Assembly (NCBI GenBank): GCA_964497515.1
Contig: CAZCCV010000025.1
Span: 1 to 37,134, forward strand
Source of the DNA: CAZCCV01 sp964497515
Lineage (GTDB): Bacteria; Armatimonadota; UBA5829; DTLH01
DNA: 37,134 nt
Reading direction: 5' to 3'
Positions 24,283 through 32,135 of this stretch are shown piece after piece. Both the position numbers and the translations under genes were made by a program. Positions within the stretch are counted from its first letter, which is position 1; the number at the start of each line of letters is the position of its first letter. A model generated the notes under the pieces. It was not told where the DNA came from and made no database searches. It was given only the letters and a program-made list of their open reading frames with translations.

Positions 24283-25053
24283 CTAGCTGCTTGCAGTGAG
24301 TTTTGCAAGGGCGAGTTCTGCAGCACGCTTTCCGGAGATCAGCATCCCTCCAAAAATCGGACCCATTCGAGGCGTTCCGGCATACTGAGCAGCCGCCATT
24401 CCCGTCAGTATCAGCCCTGGGTAGACCTCCTCAGTCCCATCTACTACACCCTGCTCACCAAGTTGCGCATTCATAGGGGCTTCGCCACTTATTGTGAGAA
24501 TATTTCTTTTGGCCAGGCAGTTCAGCACAATTGCCTCGTGACCTGTGCTGTCGAGCACCACCTTGCTTGTGAAAGTGAGTGGGTCTACGTGAAGGTTAGC
24601 GAGCATGTAGGCGGCATCGTTTGCCACGACACCCGCTAGTTCCCGATTGCTGTTGAAGTAGACGTCTTCTACCGCAAACAGATTGAGCAGCGTAACTCCG
24701 CTTTCTACGGCTTTCTTAATTAAGGCAGCGGCAAAAAGCACAGAAGGCACAACGAGATAGCCATCGGTTTCGCAGGCATCGATACCGATCTCTTCCAAAA
24801 TGGGTCGCACCCCTTGTTCCAGGATGATCCTATTGTACCCTTTGCCTCCTCCCCAGATTCCGCCACCCGGAGACATTCGCTTCTCCATTATGACGACGTG
24901 TTTGCCAGCCTCTGCGAGTGTGTAACCGGCGACTAGCCCACTCGGGCCACCGCCAACGATTATTACATCCGACTCAATAGCACTTTCCAAGGTGTTGAAG
25001 TAGTCGCGCGCAATGAGGCGCGTTACCTGTGTGTCTGAGATCTTTCCAATCAT
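24283..25053 (-). CDS. thi4: Thi4-type thiazole synthase, predicted catalytic (His) form
   Basis: FAD/NAD-binding enzyme that makes the adenylated thiazole moiety of thiamine from NAD, glycine and a sulfur source. The dinucleotide site is VIIVGGGPSGL, followed by MEKRMSPGGGIWGGG, which is highly typical of Thi4. Segments LDSTGHEA and GTPRMGPIFGGMLISGKRAAE also match. At the position of the sulfur-donor Cys205 of yeast Thi4 this protein has His155 (in NLHVDPL, codon at 24591-24589), as in Methanocaldococcus, whose enzyme is catalytic and uses sulfide. The start is ATG 25053 (MIGKIS), 256 aa. The GGGGTGA ribosome site is 5 nt upstream and can be buried in a hairpin. Open frame further upstream is riboswitch RNA, not protein. 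Confidence 0.93.
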   Translation of the reverse strand: MIGKISDTQVTRLIARDYFNTLESAIESDVIIVGGGPSGLVAGYTLAEAGKHVVIMEKRMSPGGGIWGGGKGYNRIILEQGVRPILEEIGIDACETDGYLVVPSVLFAAALIKKAVESGVTLLNLFAVEDVYFNSNRELAGVVANDAAYMLANLHVDPLTFTSKVVLDSTGHEAIVLNCLAKRNILTISGEAPMNAQLGEQGVVDGTEEVYPGLILTGMAAAQYAGTPRMGPIFGGMLISGKRAAELALAKLTASS

Positions 25054-25061
25054 CCAAATCA

Positions 25062-25080
25062 CCCCAAAATCTCGCTGGGG
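25062..25080 (-). promoter_or_regulatory. ribosome-site-sequestering hairpin of thi4
   Basis: On the minus strand CCCCA (from 25076-25080) pairs with TGGGG (from 25062-25066) around a 9-nt loop. The TGGGG arm includes part of the GGGGTGA ribosome site (25059-25065). This is a likely translational output of the TPP riboswitch. Confidence 0.5.
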
Positions 25081-25106
25081 CATCTGGCTGGTGCGAGGGA
25101 ATACGA

Positions 25107-25141
25107 GCAGAGTGAACAGAAACCATTGCTTTGCACTCTGC
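25107..25141 (-). promoter_or_regulatory. hairpin in the riboswitch expression platform
   Basis: GCAGAGTG (25107-25114) and CACTCTGC (25134-25141) form a perfect 8-bp stem with a 19-nt loop, directly after the TPP aptamer on the minus strand. No T run follows, so it is not a standard terminator; it probably links the aptamer to the ribosome-site hairpin. Confidence 0.45.
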
Positions 25142-25146
25142 ATTTC

Positions 25147-25240
25147 CGCGTTTCCTACGCCGGTATTATCCGGATCAGGTTCCAAGGGACGAAGCGGTGA
25201 CGCCGCTTCTCTCAGCTTGCTAAACCAGCACCCCTAGCGG
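25147..25240 (-). ncRNA. TPP riboswitch (THI element)
   Basis: On the minus strand the conserved aptamer blocks occur in order: CCGCTAGGGGTGC, GCTGAGAGA, a P3a-type stem GAAGCGG/CCGCTTC, CCTTGGAACCTGATC, CGGATAATACCGGCGTAGG, and a closing GCGG that pairs with the first CCGC. GGGGTGC, GCTGAGA, ACCTGATC and GGATAAT are the signature bases that bind thiamine pyrophosphate. It lies 94 nt before thi4 and should reduce thi4 expression when TPP is plentiful. Confidence 0.96.
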
Positions 25241-25254
25241 TTTGTATTGTAGTG

Positions 25255-25283
25255 AGAATACCATACAAACCAGCCGCCTGCAA
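25255..25283 (-). promoter_or_regulatory. promoter of the thi4 riboswitch transcript
   Basis: On the minus strand TTGCAG (from 25278-25283) and TATTCT (from 25255-25260) are exactly 17 bp apart. Transcription would begin about 10 bp before the aptamer. Confidence 0.6.
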
Positions 25284-25353
25284 GCCTCATACGCCTACTA
25301 CAGAACGTAAAATATAGAGGAATCCGAAGGGTGGCGGAAGTAGTGGAGAGTGT

Positions 25354-26643
25354 ATGAGCCACAGGGTTTCAATCAGCATTTCGGGGCTTACCGTTGGGTA
25401 CGGAGCCAACCCGGTTCTCTCTGGCGTATCGGTTGAGATTGCAGGAGGGGAGTTTGTTGGAATAGTCGGACCGAACGGTTCCGGTAAGACAACACTCCTG
25501 CGTTCGGTCGCAAGAGCGCTTCGGCCTGCCTCTGGTGCCGTGCTGATAGACGAACGCGAAGTATTTTCGACTCCTGCCCGTGAACTCGCTCGCATAGTCG
25601 GTGTGGTGCCGCAGGACACTGTGCCGGCCTTCGATTTCACAGCGCGTGAGATCGTGCTAATGGGCAGATCCCCTCATCTCGGCCGTTTGCAGAGTGAATC
25701 TGCCAAGGATCATGCTATTGCCGAGCAAGCGATGCAGCAGACAGGAACACTTCAGTTTGCCGACCGCAGATTTGCAGCTCTTTCTGGCGGGGAGAGGCAG
25801 CGAGTAGTCATCGCCCGCGCGCTGGCACAGGAGCCTAGAGTCATCCTCCTGGATGAGCCCACTTCGCACCTGGATATCAACTACCAATTCGAGATACTGA
25901 ATCTGATTCGACGATTGAACGCTGAGAGAGGTATCACTGTTTTGGCGGTCTTGCACGATTTGAACCTTGCAGCTCAGTTCTGTGGACGGCTGACTATGCT
26001 GGCAGATGGTGCAATTCATGCTGTTGGAAAACCGACCGAAGTGCTGACCACTGAAAACGTGAAGACAGTGTACGGCGTGGATGTCTGGGTGCGGCGGCAT
26101 CCCACGTCCGGAAGACCTTACATAATATCCGGAGTCGATCGCTTGGCGGCCGCAACCGCAGACAGTTCTTTCGACCGAAGTCCAAGAGTGCATGTGGTCT
26201 CAGGTGGTGGCACAGGCGCTCCAATATTTGCGAGACTGCTTAGAATCGGCTGCGAGGTGACGGCTGGCGTCCTAAACATCGGAGACACCGACCAGGAAGC
26301 TGCAGATGCCCTTGGCATTCACTGCGTCTCCGTTCCTCCGTTTACATCGATCCCGGAGGCGTCCAAAGAAGAAAATCTTCTATATATGAGTGAATCGGAT
26401 GTGGTTATAGTCTCCGATATGCCCTATGGAGCGTGGAATCTGCCGAATCTCGCCGCCGCTGCTATGGCAGCCGACGATGGCAAACCGGTTGTGCTGCTAA
26501 GACCAGAAACCACCAGGGAACGGGATTTTACAGGTGGAGACGCTCTCGACATCATTGAGTCGCTTATGCCACGGGCGACAAGTGTCGCTAATCTCGATGA
26601 ATTGCTGCTTGCTGTGGAGCGAATTGCCTCTTCTGACCAATAA
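25354..26643 (+). CDS. ABC transporter ATPase (corrinoid/siderophore/heme type) with fused C-terminal domain
   Basis: Residues 1-260 form an importer ATPase of the BtuD/FecE/HmuV group: Walker A GPNGSGKT (39-46), Q-loop in VVPQDT, MGRSPHLGRL, signature LSGGE (143-147), Walker B VILLDEP (163-169) and H-loop His201 (VLHDLN). Residues about 278-429 form an added domain that starts with a strand and a Gly-rich turn (HVVSGGGTGAPIFARLL) and continues GVLNIGDTDQEAADALGI and ADVVIVSDMPYG-like strands (ESDVVIVSDMPYGAWN). It looks like a Rossmann-type fold. I do not know its function; a sensor or substrate-linked role is possible. GGAG lies 5 nt before the region preceding ATG 25354. No permease or binding protein gene is in the window. 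Confidence 0.87.
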   Translation: MSHRVSISISGLTVGYGANPVLSGVSVEIAGGEFVGIVGPNGSGKTTLLRSVARALRPASGAVLIDEREVFSTPARELARIVGVVPQDTVPAFDFTAREIVLMGRSPHLGRLQSESAKDHAIAEQAMQQTGTLQFADRRFAALSGGERQRVVIARALAQEPRVILLDEPTSHLDINYQFEILNLIRRLNAERGITVLAVLHDLNLAAQFCGRLTMLADGAIHAVGKPTEVLTTENVKTVYGVDVWVRRHPTSGRPYIISGVDRLAAATADSSFDRSPRVHVVSGGGTGAPIFARLLRIGCEVTAGVLNIGDTDQEAADALGIHCVSVPPFTSIPEASKEENLLYMSESDVVIVSDMPYGAWNLPNLAAAAMAADDGKPVVLLRPETTRERDFTGGDALDIIESLMPRATSVANLDELLLAVERIASSDQ

Positions 26644-26738
26644 GACCACCGGATTGAAATGCGAACACGTCGCTTCCTACCCCTTAAACCTGCTTCCGTT
26701 GCCACGTGCATTTGATATGCTGCATCTCGCTTCGTTTC

Positions 26739-26768
26739 TTGCTCTTCCACTGCCATATAGGTTATAAT
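26739..26768 (+). promoter_or_regulatory. promoter of the cinA-recA array
   Basis: A perfect TATAAT (26763-26768) with TTGCTC (26739-26744) 18 bp upstream, about 25 bp before the cinA start. I see no convincing LexA box here. Confidence 0.6.
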
Positions 26769-26793
26769 ATCCTGTCACTTAGGTGGCTGATAA

Positions 26794-28047
26794 GTGGGGG
26801 GAACAGGAAAATTGCGCGCGGAGATTATCTCGATCGGAACCGAATTGTTGCTTGGCCAGATCGTCGATACCGATGCCGCGCATTTGTCCAGACTCCTGGC
26901 TGATTTGGGAATAGACCTTTACTACAGGAGCACAGTCGGCGATAATTTTGCGCGAGTAGTGGAGGCTGTCGTCCTGGCACTTTCGCGCTCCGACATTGTA
27001 TTTACCATCGGTGGACTTGGCCCTACTGAAGATGACCTCACAAAAGAGGCCGTAGCTGAAGCTATGGGCGTTGAACTGGTTCTGGATGAACCTTCTGCCG
27101 AAAGTATCCGCAGATTCTTCAGCACCCGCGGGATTCCGTTCGTGCAAAGGAACCTCAAACAAGCGCTCATTCCTAAGGAAGGTTGCGCACTGCCCAACGA
27201 AAATGGTACTGCTCCTGGTGTTGTTTTCGAGCACGATGGCAAGATCGTCATTACGCTTCCTGGGCCACCAAGTGAGTTTGTTCAGATGGTCGAAAGAGGC
27301 GTTGTACCGTTCCTTACCGACCGATTCGGCGCAACTGGAGGGATTATCAAGTCCAGAGTGCTCAAAATAGCAGGATTAGGCGAGTCCGCTGTCGAAGAAC
27401 GGGTACAGGACCTGTTGTATACTACGAACCCAACAGTGGCCCCATTGGCGGGGCTCGGAGAGGTTCGGTTGAGAATCACGGCGAAGGCGGATAATGAAGA
27501 ATCTGCCTCGACCATGATCAGCGAGGTCGAAAACAAATTAAGAGAACGGCTCGGAACTTTGGTTTTTGGCGTTGATGATGAAACGCTAGAGCAAGTAGTC
27601 GTCGAGATGCTGACTGCACAAAAGCTTAGGCTTGCACTGGCAGAATCGTGCACAGGCGGACTACTTGCGCATCGGATAACCAACGTCCCCGGCAGTTCTG
27701 ACGCACTTTTGGCTGGCATAGTAGCTTACAGCAACAAAGCGAAAACGGATCTTTTGGGATTACCGAAAGATATTATCGATGCACACGGCGCTGTGAGCCA
27801 CGAAGTTGCCAGAGCTATGGCTGAGGGAGCCAGGAAGGTCACCGGAGCCGATATTGGAATGGGGATTACAGGGATCGCCGGACCGGGCGGAGGCACAGTT
27901 GCCAAACCGGTCGGGCTTGTTTACATTGCTCTCAGCTCTGAGGATCAAACATCCTCCACCGAGAACCGTTTTGTCGGAAGTCGGGGGAATGTTAAGATGC
28001 GCAGCGCCCAGGCTGCGCTTACCATGTTGAGGCAAAGCCTGCTCTAG
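26794..28047 (+). CDS. cinA: CinA: ADP-ribose pyrophosphatase-like domain fused to NMN deamidase (PncC)
   Basis: Two-domain competence/damage-inducible protein. The N-terminal MoaB/MoeA-like domain has IISIGTELLLGQIVDT and FTIGGLGPTEDDLT. The C-terminal PncC domain, from about residue 270, has LALAESCTGGLLA, the active Ser in ESCTGG, and GITGIAGPGGGT; it deamidates nicotinamide mononucleotide in the pyridine-nucleotide cycle. The length of 417 aa is normal. Two starts are possible: GTG 26794 with AGGTGG 7 nt upstream, or TTG 26812, which puts the family-standard start (x-R-A-E-I-I-S-I-G) at residue 1. It heads a long co-oriented array and lies two genes before recA, a neighbourhood seen in many bacteria. 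Confidence 0.94.
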   Translation: MGGTGKLRAEIISIGTELLLGQIVDTDAAHLSRLLADLGIDLYYRSTVGDNFARVVEAVVLALSRSDIVFTIGGLGPTEDDLTKEAVAEAMGVELVLDEPSAESIRRFFSTRGIPFVQRNLKQALIPKEGCALPNENGTAPGVVFEHDGKIVITLPGPPSEFVQMVERGVVPFLTDRFGATGGIIKSRVLKIAGLGESAVEERVQDLLYTTNPTVAPLAGLGEVRLRITAKADNEESASTMISEVENKLRERLGTLVFGVDDETLEQVVVEMLTAQKLRLALAESCTGGLLAHRITNVPGSSDALLAGIVAYSNKAKTDLLGLPKDIIDAHGAVSHEVARAMAEGARKVTGADIGMGITGIAGPGGGTVAKPVGLVYIALSSEDQTSSTENRFVGSRGNVKMRSAQAALTMLRQSLL

Positions 28048-28071
28048 TATCCCCACAGAAAAGAAAGAATA

Positions 28072-28662
28072 GTGGCCGATCTGATCCGAACATTTGTAGC
28101 TGTGTTGATTCCGGAGGATGTTAGGCGCGCAATTGGTCGTGCGCAAAACCAATTCCGCAGCGTAGCGCCGGAAATCAGGTGGGTAGCTGAAGAGAACTTT
28201 CATATTTCGGTGAAGTTCTTGGGCGATATAGATCGGCTAAGAGTCGATGCCGTTGCCGATGCAATAGCTCGTGGAGCTCAGAATATCGAGCCGTTCCAGA
28301 TTGAAATTGGAACTGCGGGGGCTTTTCCAAAGGTCGACCGCCCGCGAATTGTATGGGTGGGAGTGACAACAGCGAATGCTCTGCTTGCTGAGCTCGCGGA
28401 AAACGTCGACAAAGAGTTAGGAAAAATTGGGCTCCCTGAAGAAGAGAAACCCTTCAGGGCGCATATTACTATAGGTCGGGTTAAAGATAATCGCGGCGGC
28501 GGAGCGATCGGTTCGGCACTGAGAGAATCCGAAGTTGGAGTGATGGGAACTGTTAATGTCGATTCAATCGCGTTGATGCAGAGCGATCTTAGAAGAGATG
28601 GTCCTATCTATTCGGTAATCCGCAGGATTCCGCTAAAAGACGGAGGGGGAGCAGGACACTGA
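28072..28662 (+). CDS. thpR: RNA 2',3'-cyclic phosphodiesterase (LigT/2H family)
   Basis: 2H phosphoesterase of 196 aa that opens or forms 2'-5'/2',3'-cyclic RNA ends. The two catalytic H-x-S/T motifs are FHISVKFLG (His44-Ser46) and FRAHITIGRVK (His131-Thr133). The size matches ThpR. The start is GTG 28072, with only a weak purine-rich ribosome site; translation may be coupled to cinA, 24 bp upstream. Its TGA stop shares a base with the recA ATG (TGATG). Its in vivo role is not well known in any bacterium, though its place before recA recurs in several lineages. Confidence 0.88.
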   Translation: MADLIRTFVAVLIPEDVRRAIGRAQNQFRSVAPEIRWVAEENFHISVKFLGDIDRLRVDAVADAIARGAQNIEPFQIEIGTAGAFPKVDRPRIVWVGVTTANALLAELAENVDKELGKIGLPEEEKPFRAHITIGRVKDNRGGGAIGSALRESEVGVMGTVNVDSIALMQSDLRRDGPIYSVIRRIPLKDGGGAGH

Positions 28663-29675
28663 TGGATAAACAGAAGGCACTCGATCTCGCACTTGCTCAG
28701 ATTGAGAAGCAGTTTGGACGCGGGGCAATAGTCAGACTTGGTGAGAAACCAAGGGTCGAAACCGACGTTATCTCGACTGGAGCCATTGCACTGGATATAG
28801 CGCTTGGTGTTGGTGGTATCCCTAGAGGACGGATTACCGAAATCTATGGGCAGGAGTCCTCGGGAAAGACGACGCTCGCATATCACGTTGTGGCCGAAGC
28901 ACAGAAGCGCGGCGGCACGGCGGCTTTTGTGGATGCGGAACACGCAGTAGATCCGGCGTATGCACAGAGCTTGGGCGTAGATATCGACAGCCTGCTCGTC
29001 TCGCAGCCGGGCACAGGCGAAGAAGCGCTGGAGATTGTAGATGCGCTGATTCGAAGCGGTGCCATAGATATAGTAGTCCTCGACTCCGTGGCAGCTCTTG
29101 TGCCGAAAGCGGAAATTGAAGGCGAGATGGGTGATGCCCACGTGGGGATGCAGGCCAGACTGATGAGCCAGGCGCTTAGAAAGATCGGAGGCTCGATCTC
29201 CAAGACTAATTCGGCAGCAATATTCATCAACCAGATCAGAGAGAAGATCGGTGTGATGTTTGGCAACCCGGAGACTACTCCGGGAGGCAGGGCTCTCAAA
29301 TTCTGGTCGTCGGTTCGCCTTGAAGTACGCAGAATAGAAACTCTGAAATCCGGCAGTGAAGCGGTTGGAACCAGGGTTAGAGTCAAGGTTCAGAAGAACA
29401 AGGTTGCACCTCCGTTCAAGCAAGCGGAGTTCGACATAATGTTCAACAGGGGTATATCAAAGAGTGGTGGGATCCTCGATATTGCAACAGAAATGGGGCT
29501 GATTACCAAGGCTGGCACATGGTTCACCTACGGCGATACCAGACTCGGCCAGGGTCGGGAGAACGCCAAGCAATTTCTGGAAGACCACTCCGAACTGATG
29601 GATCAGCTCGAAGCGTTGATTCGAGGTACAAACGAAGCTGAAGAATCCGAAGAACCAGTAGAGAGCAAAGCGTAA
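28662..29675 (+). CDS. recA: RecA recombinase
   Basis: DNA strand-exchange ATPase and LexA co-protease. The Walker A is GQESSGKT (63-70), with Gln in place of the more usual Pro at its second position. It also has FVDAEHAVDP, the strand VLDSVAALVPKAEIEG, the loop L1 region MGDAHVGMQARLMSQALRK and the L2 start NQIREKIGVMFGNPE. The length of 337 aa is slightly short because the acidic C-terminal tail is brief (EAEESEEPVES). Translation is coupled to thpR through TGATG, with AGGA 5 nt before the ATG. recX follows after 35 bp. Confidence 0.98.
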   Translation: MDKQKALDLALAQIEKQFGRGAIVRLGEKPRVETDVISTGAIALDIALGVGGIPRGRITEIYGQESSGKTTLAYHVVAEAQKRGGTAAFVDAEHAVDPAYAQSLGVDIDSLLVSQPGTGEEALEIVDALIRSGAIDIVVLDSVAALVPKAEIEGEMGDAHVGMQARLMSQALRKIGGSISKTNSAAIFINQIREKIGVMFGNPETTPGGRALKFWSSVRLEVRRIETLKSGSEAVGTRVRVKVQKNKVAPPFKQAEFDIMFNRGISKSGGILDIATEMGLITKAGTWFTYGDTRLGQGRENAKQFLEDHSELMDQLEALIRGTNEAEESEEPVESKA

Positions 29676-29710
29676 TAGTATAGGCGAAGTTTGCTCCGAG
29701 ATTTATCTGT

Positions 29711-30337
29711 ATGGACACTATTACGGGGATAGAAACGCAGAAGCGGCGCGGGAACCGTCGATCGATATTCGTAAACGGCGAGTTCGTAGCAGGCGTCGGT
29801 GAAGAGGTAGTGTTTGAGCTCGGCTTGAAGGTCGGCCAACAGGTCGACGCCGAAAGGCTGGCCGAAATGCTGAGCGCAGAGGAGATCCGACGCGCTAAAG
29901 AAGCTGCTTTCTATCTGCTCGACTACAAAGAACGAACAACTAAGGAATTGGAGCGTAGACTGCTCCAAAAGGGCTACAGCGAAGAAGCAGTAACCCAAGT
30001 GATAACGCAACTGGAAAGAATCGATCTGGTTAACGATGAGAGGTATGCCACAAGCTGGGTAGCAAGTCGTGTTGCGGGCCGGCCTATGGGTCGCACACGA
30101 ATGACCTGGGAGCTTAGGCGAAAAGGCGTTGCACCTGAACAAGTGGAGGAGGCTCTGGAGCAGATCGACGAAGAAAAAGAGTACGAAATGGCTCTGAGCC
30201 TCGTCGAGAAGAAACTCGGCGGGAAGAGCGTTAGCGACCAGGAGACCAGGCGAAAAATCGCTGGGTTTCTTCAGCGTAGAGGGTTTGGCTGGGATGTAGT
30301 CTCCAGGGCGCTTAACAGGTTTGTACCCGAGGAGTGA
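29711..30337 (+). CDS. recX: RecX regulator of RecA
   Basis: Protein of 208 aa that binds RecA filaments and limits RecA activity. It has the triple three-helix repeats of RecX: AAFYLLDYKERTTKELERRL (repeat 1), then VITQLERIDLVNDERYATSW and GRTRMTWELRRKGV (repeat 2), then EEKEYEMALSLVEKKL and KIAGFLQRRGFGWDVVSRAL (repeat 3). An N-terminal beta-rich extension (TGIETQKRRGNRRSIFVNG) is common in Firmicutes-like RecX. Its position directly after recA supports the call. The ribosome site before ATG 29711 is weak. A hairpin covers its stop codon. Confidence 0.92.
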   Translation: MDTITGIETQKRRGNRRSIFVNGEFVAGVGEEVVFELGLKVGQQVDAERLAEMLSAEEIRRAKEAAFYLLDYKERTTKELERRLLQKGYSEEAVTQVITQLERIDLVNDERYATSWVASRVAGRPMGRTRMTWELRRKGVAPEQVEEALEQIDEEKEYEMALSLVEKKLGGKSVSDQETRRKIAGFLQRRGFGWDVVSRALNRFVPEE

Positions 30338-30351
30338 CGTGACACTCCTCG
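30328..30351 (+). promoter_or_regulatory. hairpin across the recX stop codon
   Basis: CGAGGAGTG (30328-30336) and CACTCCTCG (30343-30351) form a perfect 9-bp stem with a 6-nt loop that spans the recX TGA. No T run follows, so it is not a standard terminator. It may protect or cleave the mRNA between recX and rny. Confidence 0.45.
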
Positions 30352-30463
30352 AGGAACAGGAGGATCGGGGGAGACCAAACGGAATCCATACAAGTGTTAG
30401 TCCGGTTAATAAGCATCTTTCGCTCGACCTCACTGATCCCAAAGAACGGGAGGTGAGGGCAGG

Positions 30464-32008
30464 TTGACACCATTAGTAATAGGTATAGTCTGTGGAATTG
30501 CGGCAGCGTTGGTCGCTGGAGCCGCAGTGGTAGCCGCATATGTAAGGCCCAACCAGCTACGTGCCAAGGCAATGCTTGCTGAGGTTGACGGGCAAAAAGC
30601 ACAGTTAGAGAAAGACATAGAATCGAAGAGAATACTCGCGGAACTCCAAGCCAAGGAAGAAGCTCTCAATATGAGGGCGGAGATTGAGAAGGAGAATCGC
30701 GAAAAGCGAACTGAAATTCAGAGGTTGGAGCGAAGACTGTCTCAGAAGGAAGAAACCCTAGACCGGAGACTCGACAATCAGGAGAGAAAAGAACGGGCGA
30801 TAGCCCAAAAAGAACAGGAATCGAGCGCCAAGCTGGCGGAAGCTGACCAGCTCGTAAGCCAAAAACGCGAAGAACTGCAGCGGGTAGCAAGAATGTCGGC
30901 GGATGAAGCCAAAGATATGCTTCTACGGCAGGTTGAGCACGATTGCGAACGCGTGGCGTCGCGTATGATAAGAGAATCAGAAGAACAGGCGCGTGACGAA
31001 GCCGACAGGCGTGCCAGAGACATTGTCACCCTGGCTATTCAGCGATGCGCAGTCGATCAGGCTGCCGAAACTACGGTTTCTGTGGTTCCGCTGCCTGGCG
31101 ACGACATGAAGGGTCGGATCATTGGCCGGGAAGGTCGGAATATTCGAGCTTTCGAAACGCTTACTGGTGTCGATTTAATCATCGACGACACTCCTGAGGC
31201 TGTAGTTGTCTCGGGATTCGATCCCGTCAGAAGAGAGATTGCGCGATTGGCGCTTTCAAATCTGATTGTAGATGGCAGGATACACCCTGGCCGGATCGAA
31301 GAGACTATCGAAAAAGCCCGTGAGGAAGTAGAGGCCAATATGAAGGAAGCTGCGGAACGTGCTGTCTTTGAGACAGGCGTTACCGGACTCGATCCAGAAG
31401 TGGCCAGACTGCTCGGGCGACTCAGATACCGAACCAGTTACGGTCAGAATGTGCTGGATCACTCGATTGAAGTATCGCATCTGGCTGGCGCAATGGCTGC
31501 TGAACTGGATGTGAACGTACCACTCGCAAAGCGCGCTGGACTGCTGCACGACCTGGGCAAAGCCGTCGACTTCGAAGTCGAAGGTCCCCACGCGATAATA
31601 TCAATGGATATTCTGCGGAAGTTCAGAGAGCCGGCGGAGGTAGTCCACGCTGTGGGCGCACACCACAACGACATCGAGCCACATTCTATTGAAGCCGTTC
31701 TGGTTCTCGCAGCAGACGCAATATCAGCATCCAGGCCGGGAGCACGTCGAGAGACACTCGAGACCTATGTGAAACGGCTGCAGAAGCTCGAGACTATCGC
31801 GGACTCCTTCAACGGTGTAGACAAAGCTTTCGCTGTTCAGGCTGGTAGAGAGATTCGGGTTATGGTGAAGCCGGAATCGATAAACGATGACGGTGCGGCC
31901 AAGCTCGCGCGTGATGTGGCGAAGAAGATTGAGGACGAAATGGAATATCCGGGACAGATTAGAGTAACGGTAATCCGTGAAGTCCGCGCCGTCGAGCACG
32001 CTAAGTAG
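30464..32008 (+). CDS. rny: ribonuclease Y
   Basis: Membrane-anchored endoribonuclease that starts mRNA decay. The layout is complete: membrane helix (4-26); long charged coiled coil (about 30-195); KH domain with GRIIGREGRN (217-226); HD domain with HSIEVSHLAG and the metal-binding LLHDLGK (His362-Asp363); and the conserved C-terminal domain ending YPGQIRVTVIRE. The length of 514 aa is normal. The start is TTG 30464, justified by GGGAGGTGA (30448-30456) 7 nt upstream and by the membrane helix that starts at once. ymdB follows, as in Bacillus and relatives. Confidence 0.96.
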   Translation: MTPLVIGIVCGIAAALVAGAAVVAAYVRPNQLRAKAMLAEVDGQKAQLEKDIESKRILAELQAKEEALNMRAEIEKENREKRTEIQRLERRLSQKEETLDRRLDNQERKERAIAQKEQESSAKLAEADQLVSQKREELQRVARMSADEAKDMLLRQVEHDCERVASRMIRESEEQARDEADRRARDIVTLAIQRCAVDQAAETTVSVVPLPGDDMKGRIIGREGRNIRAFETLTGVDLIIDDTPEAVVVSGFDPVRREIARLALSNLIVDGRIHPGRIEETIEKAREEVEANMKEAAERAVFETGVTGLDPEVARLLGRLRYRTSYGQNVLDHSIEVSHLAGAMAAELDVNVPLAKRAGLLHDLGKAVDFEVEGPHAIISMDILRKFREPAEVVHAVGAHHNDIEPHSIEAVLVLAADAISASRPGARRETLETYVKRLQKLETIADSFNGVDKAFAVQAGREIRVMVKPESINDDGAAKLARDVAKKIEDEMEYPGQIRVTVIREVRAVEHAK

Positions 32009-32061
32009 ATATAGTGAAAATGAAAGGGCTCTTCCCTTCACAACCGTAGTTTAGAACGCAG

Positions 32062-32108
32062 GGAGTCGGGACGGCAGGGTTTGTCTGCTGGCTCGACTCC
32101 TTCTTTCC
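32062..32108 (+). terminator. terminator-like structure between rny and ymdB
   Basis: GGAGTCG (32062-32068) and CGACTCC (32094-32100) form a 7-bp stem around an inner GCAG/CTGC stem, followed by TTCTTTCC (32101-32108). It probably ends or attenuates rny transcripts. A small ATCCG-AAAC-CGGAT hairpin (32111-32124) follows, just before the ymdB ribosome site. Confidence 0.6.
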
Positions 32109-32135
32109 ATATCCGAAACCGGATGGGAGCGAATT

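Noticed and set aside
25054..25185. 44 extra codons at the N terminus of Thi4
   Set aside because: This open frame is read from the TPP riboswitch and its expression platform. The family N terminus and a ribosome site place the start at 25053.
26655..26680. LexA (SOS) box before the cinA-recA array
   Set aside because: GCGAACACGTCGCTTC has only a CGAAC half-site; neither the Bacillus nor the E. coli SOS consensus is met.
28608..29423. 271-codon open frame antisense to recA
   Set aside because: It is a shadow of recA; the sense frame is unambiguous.
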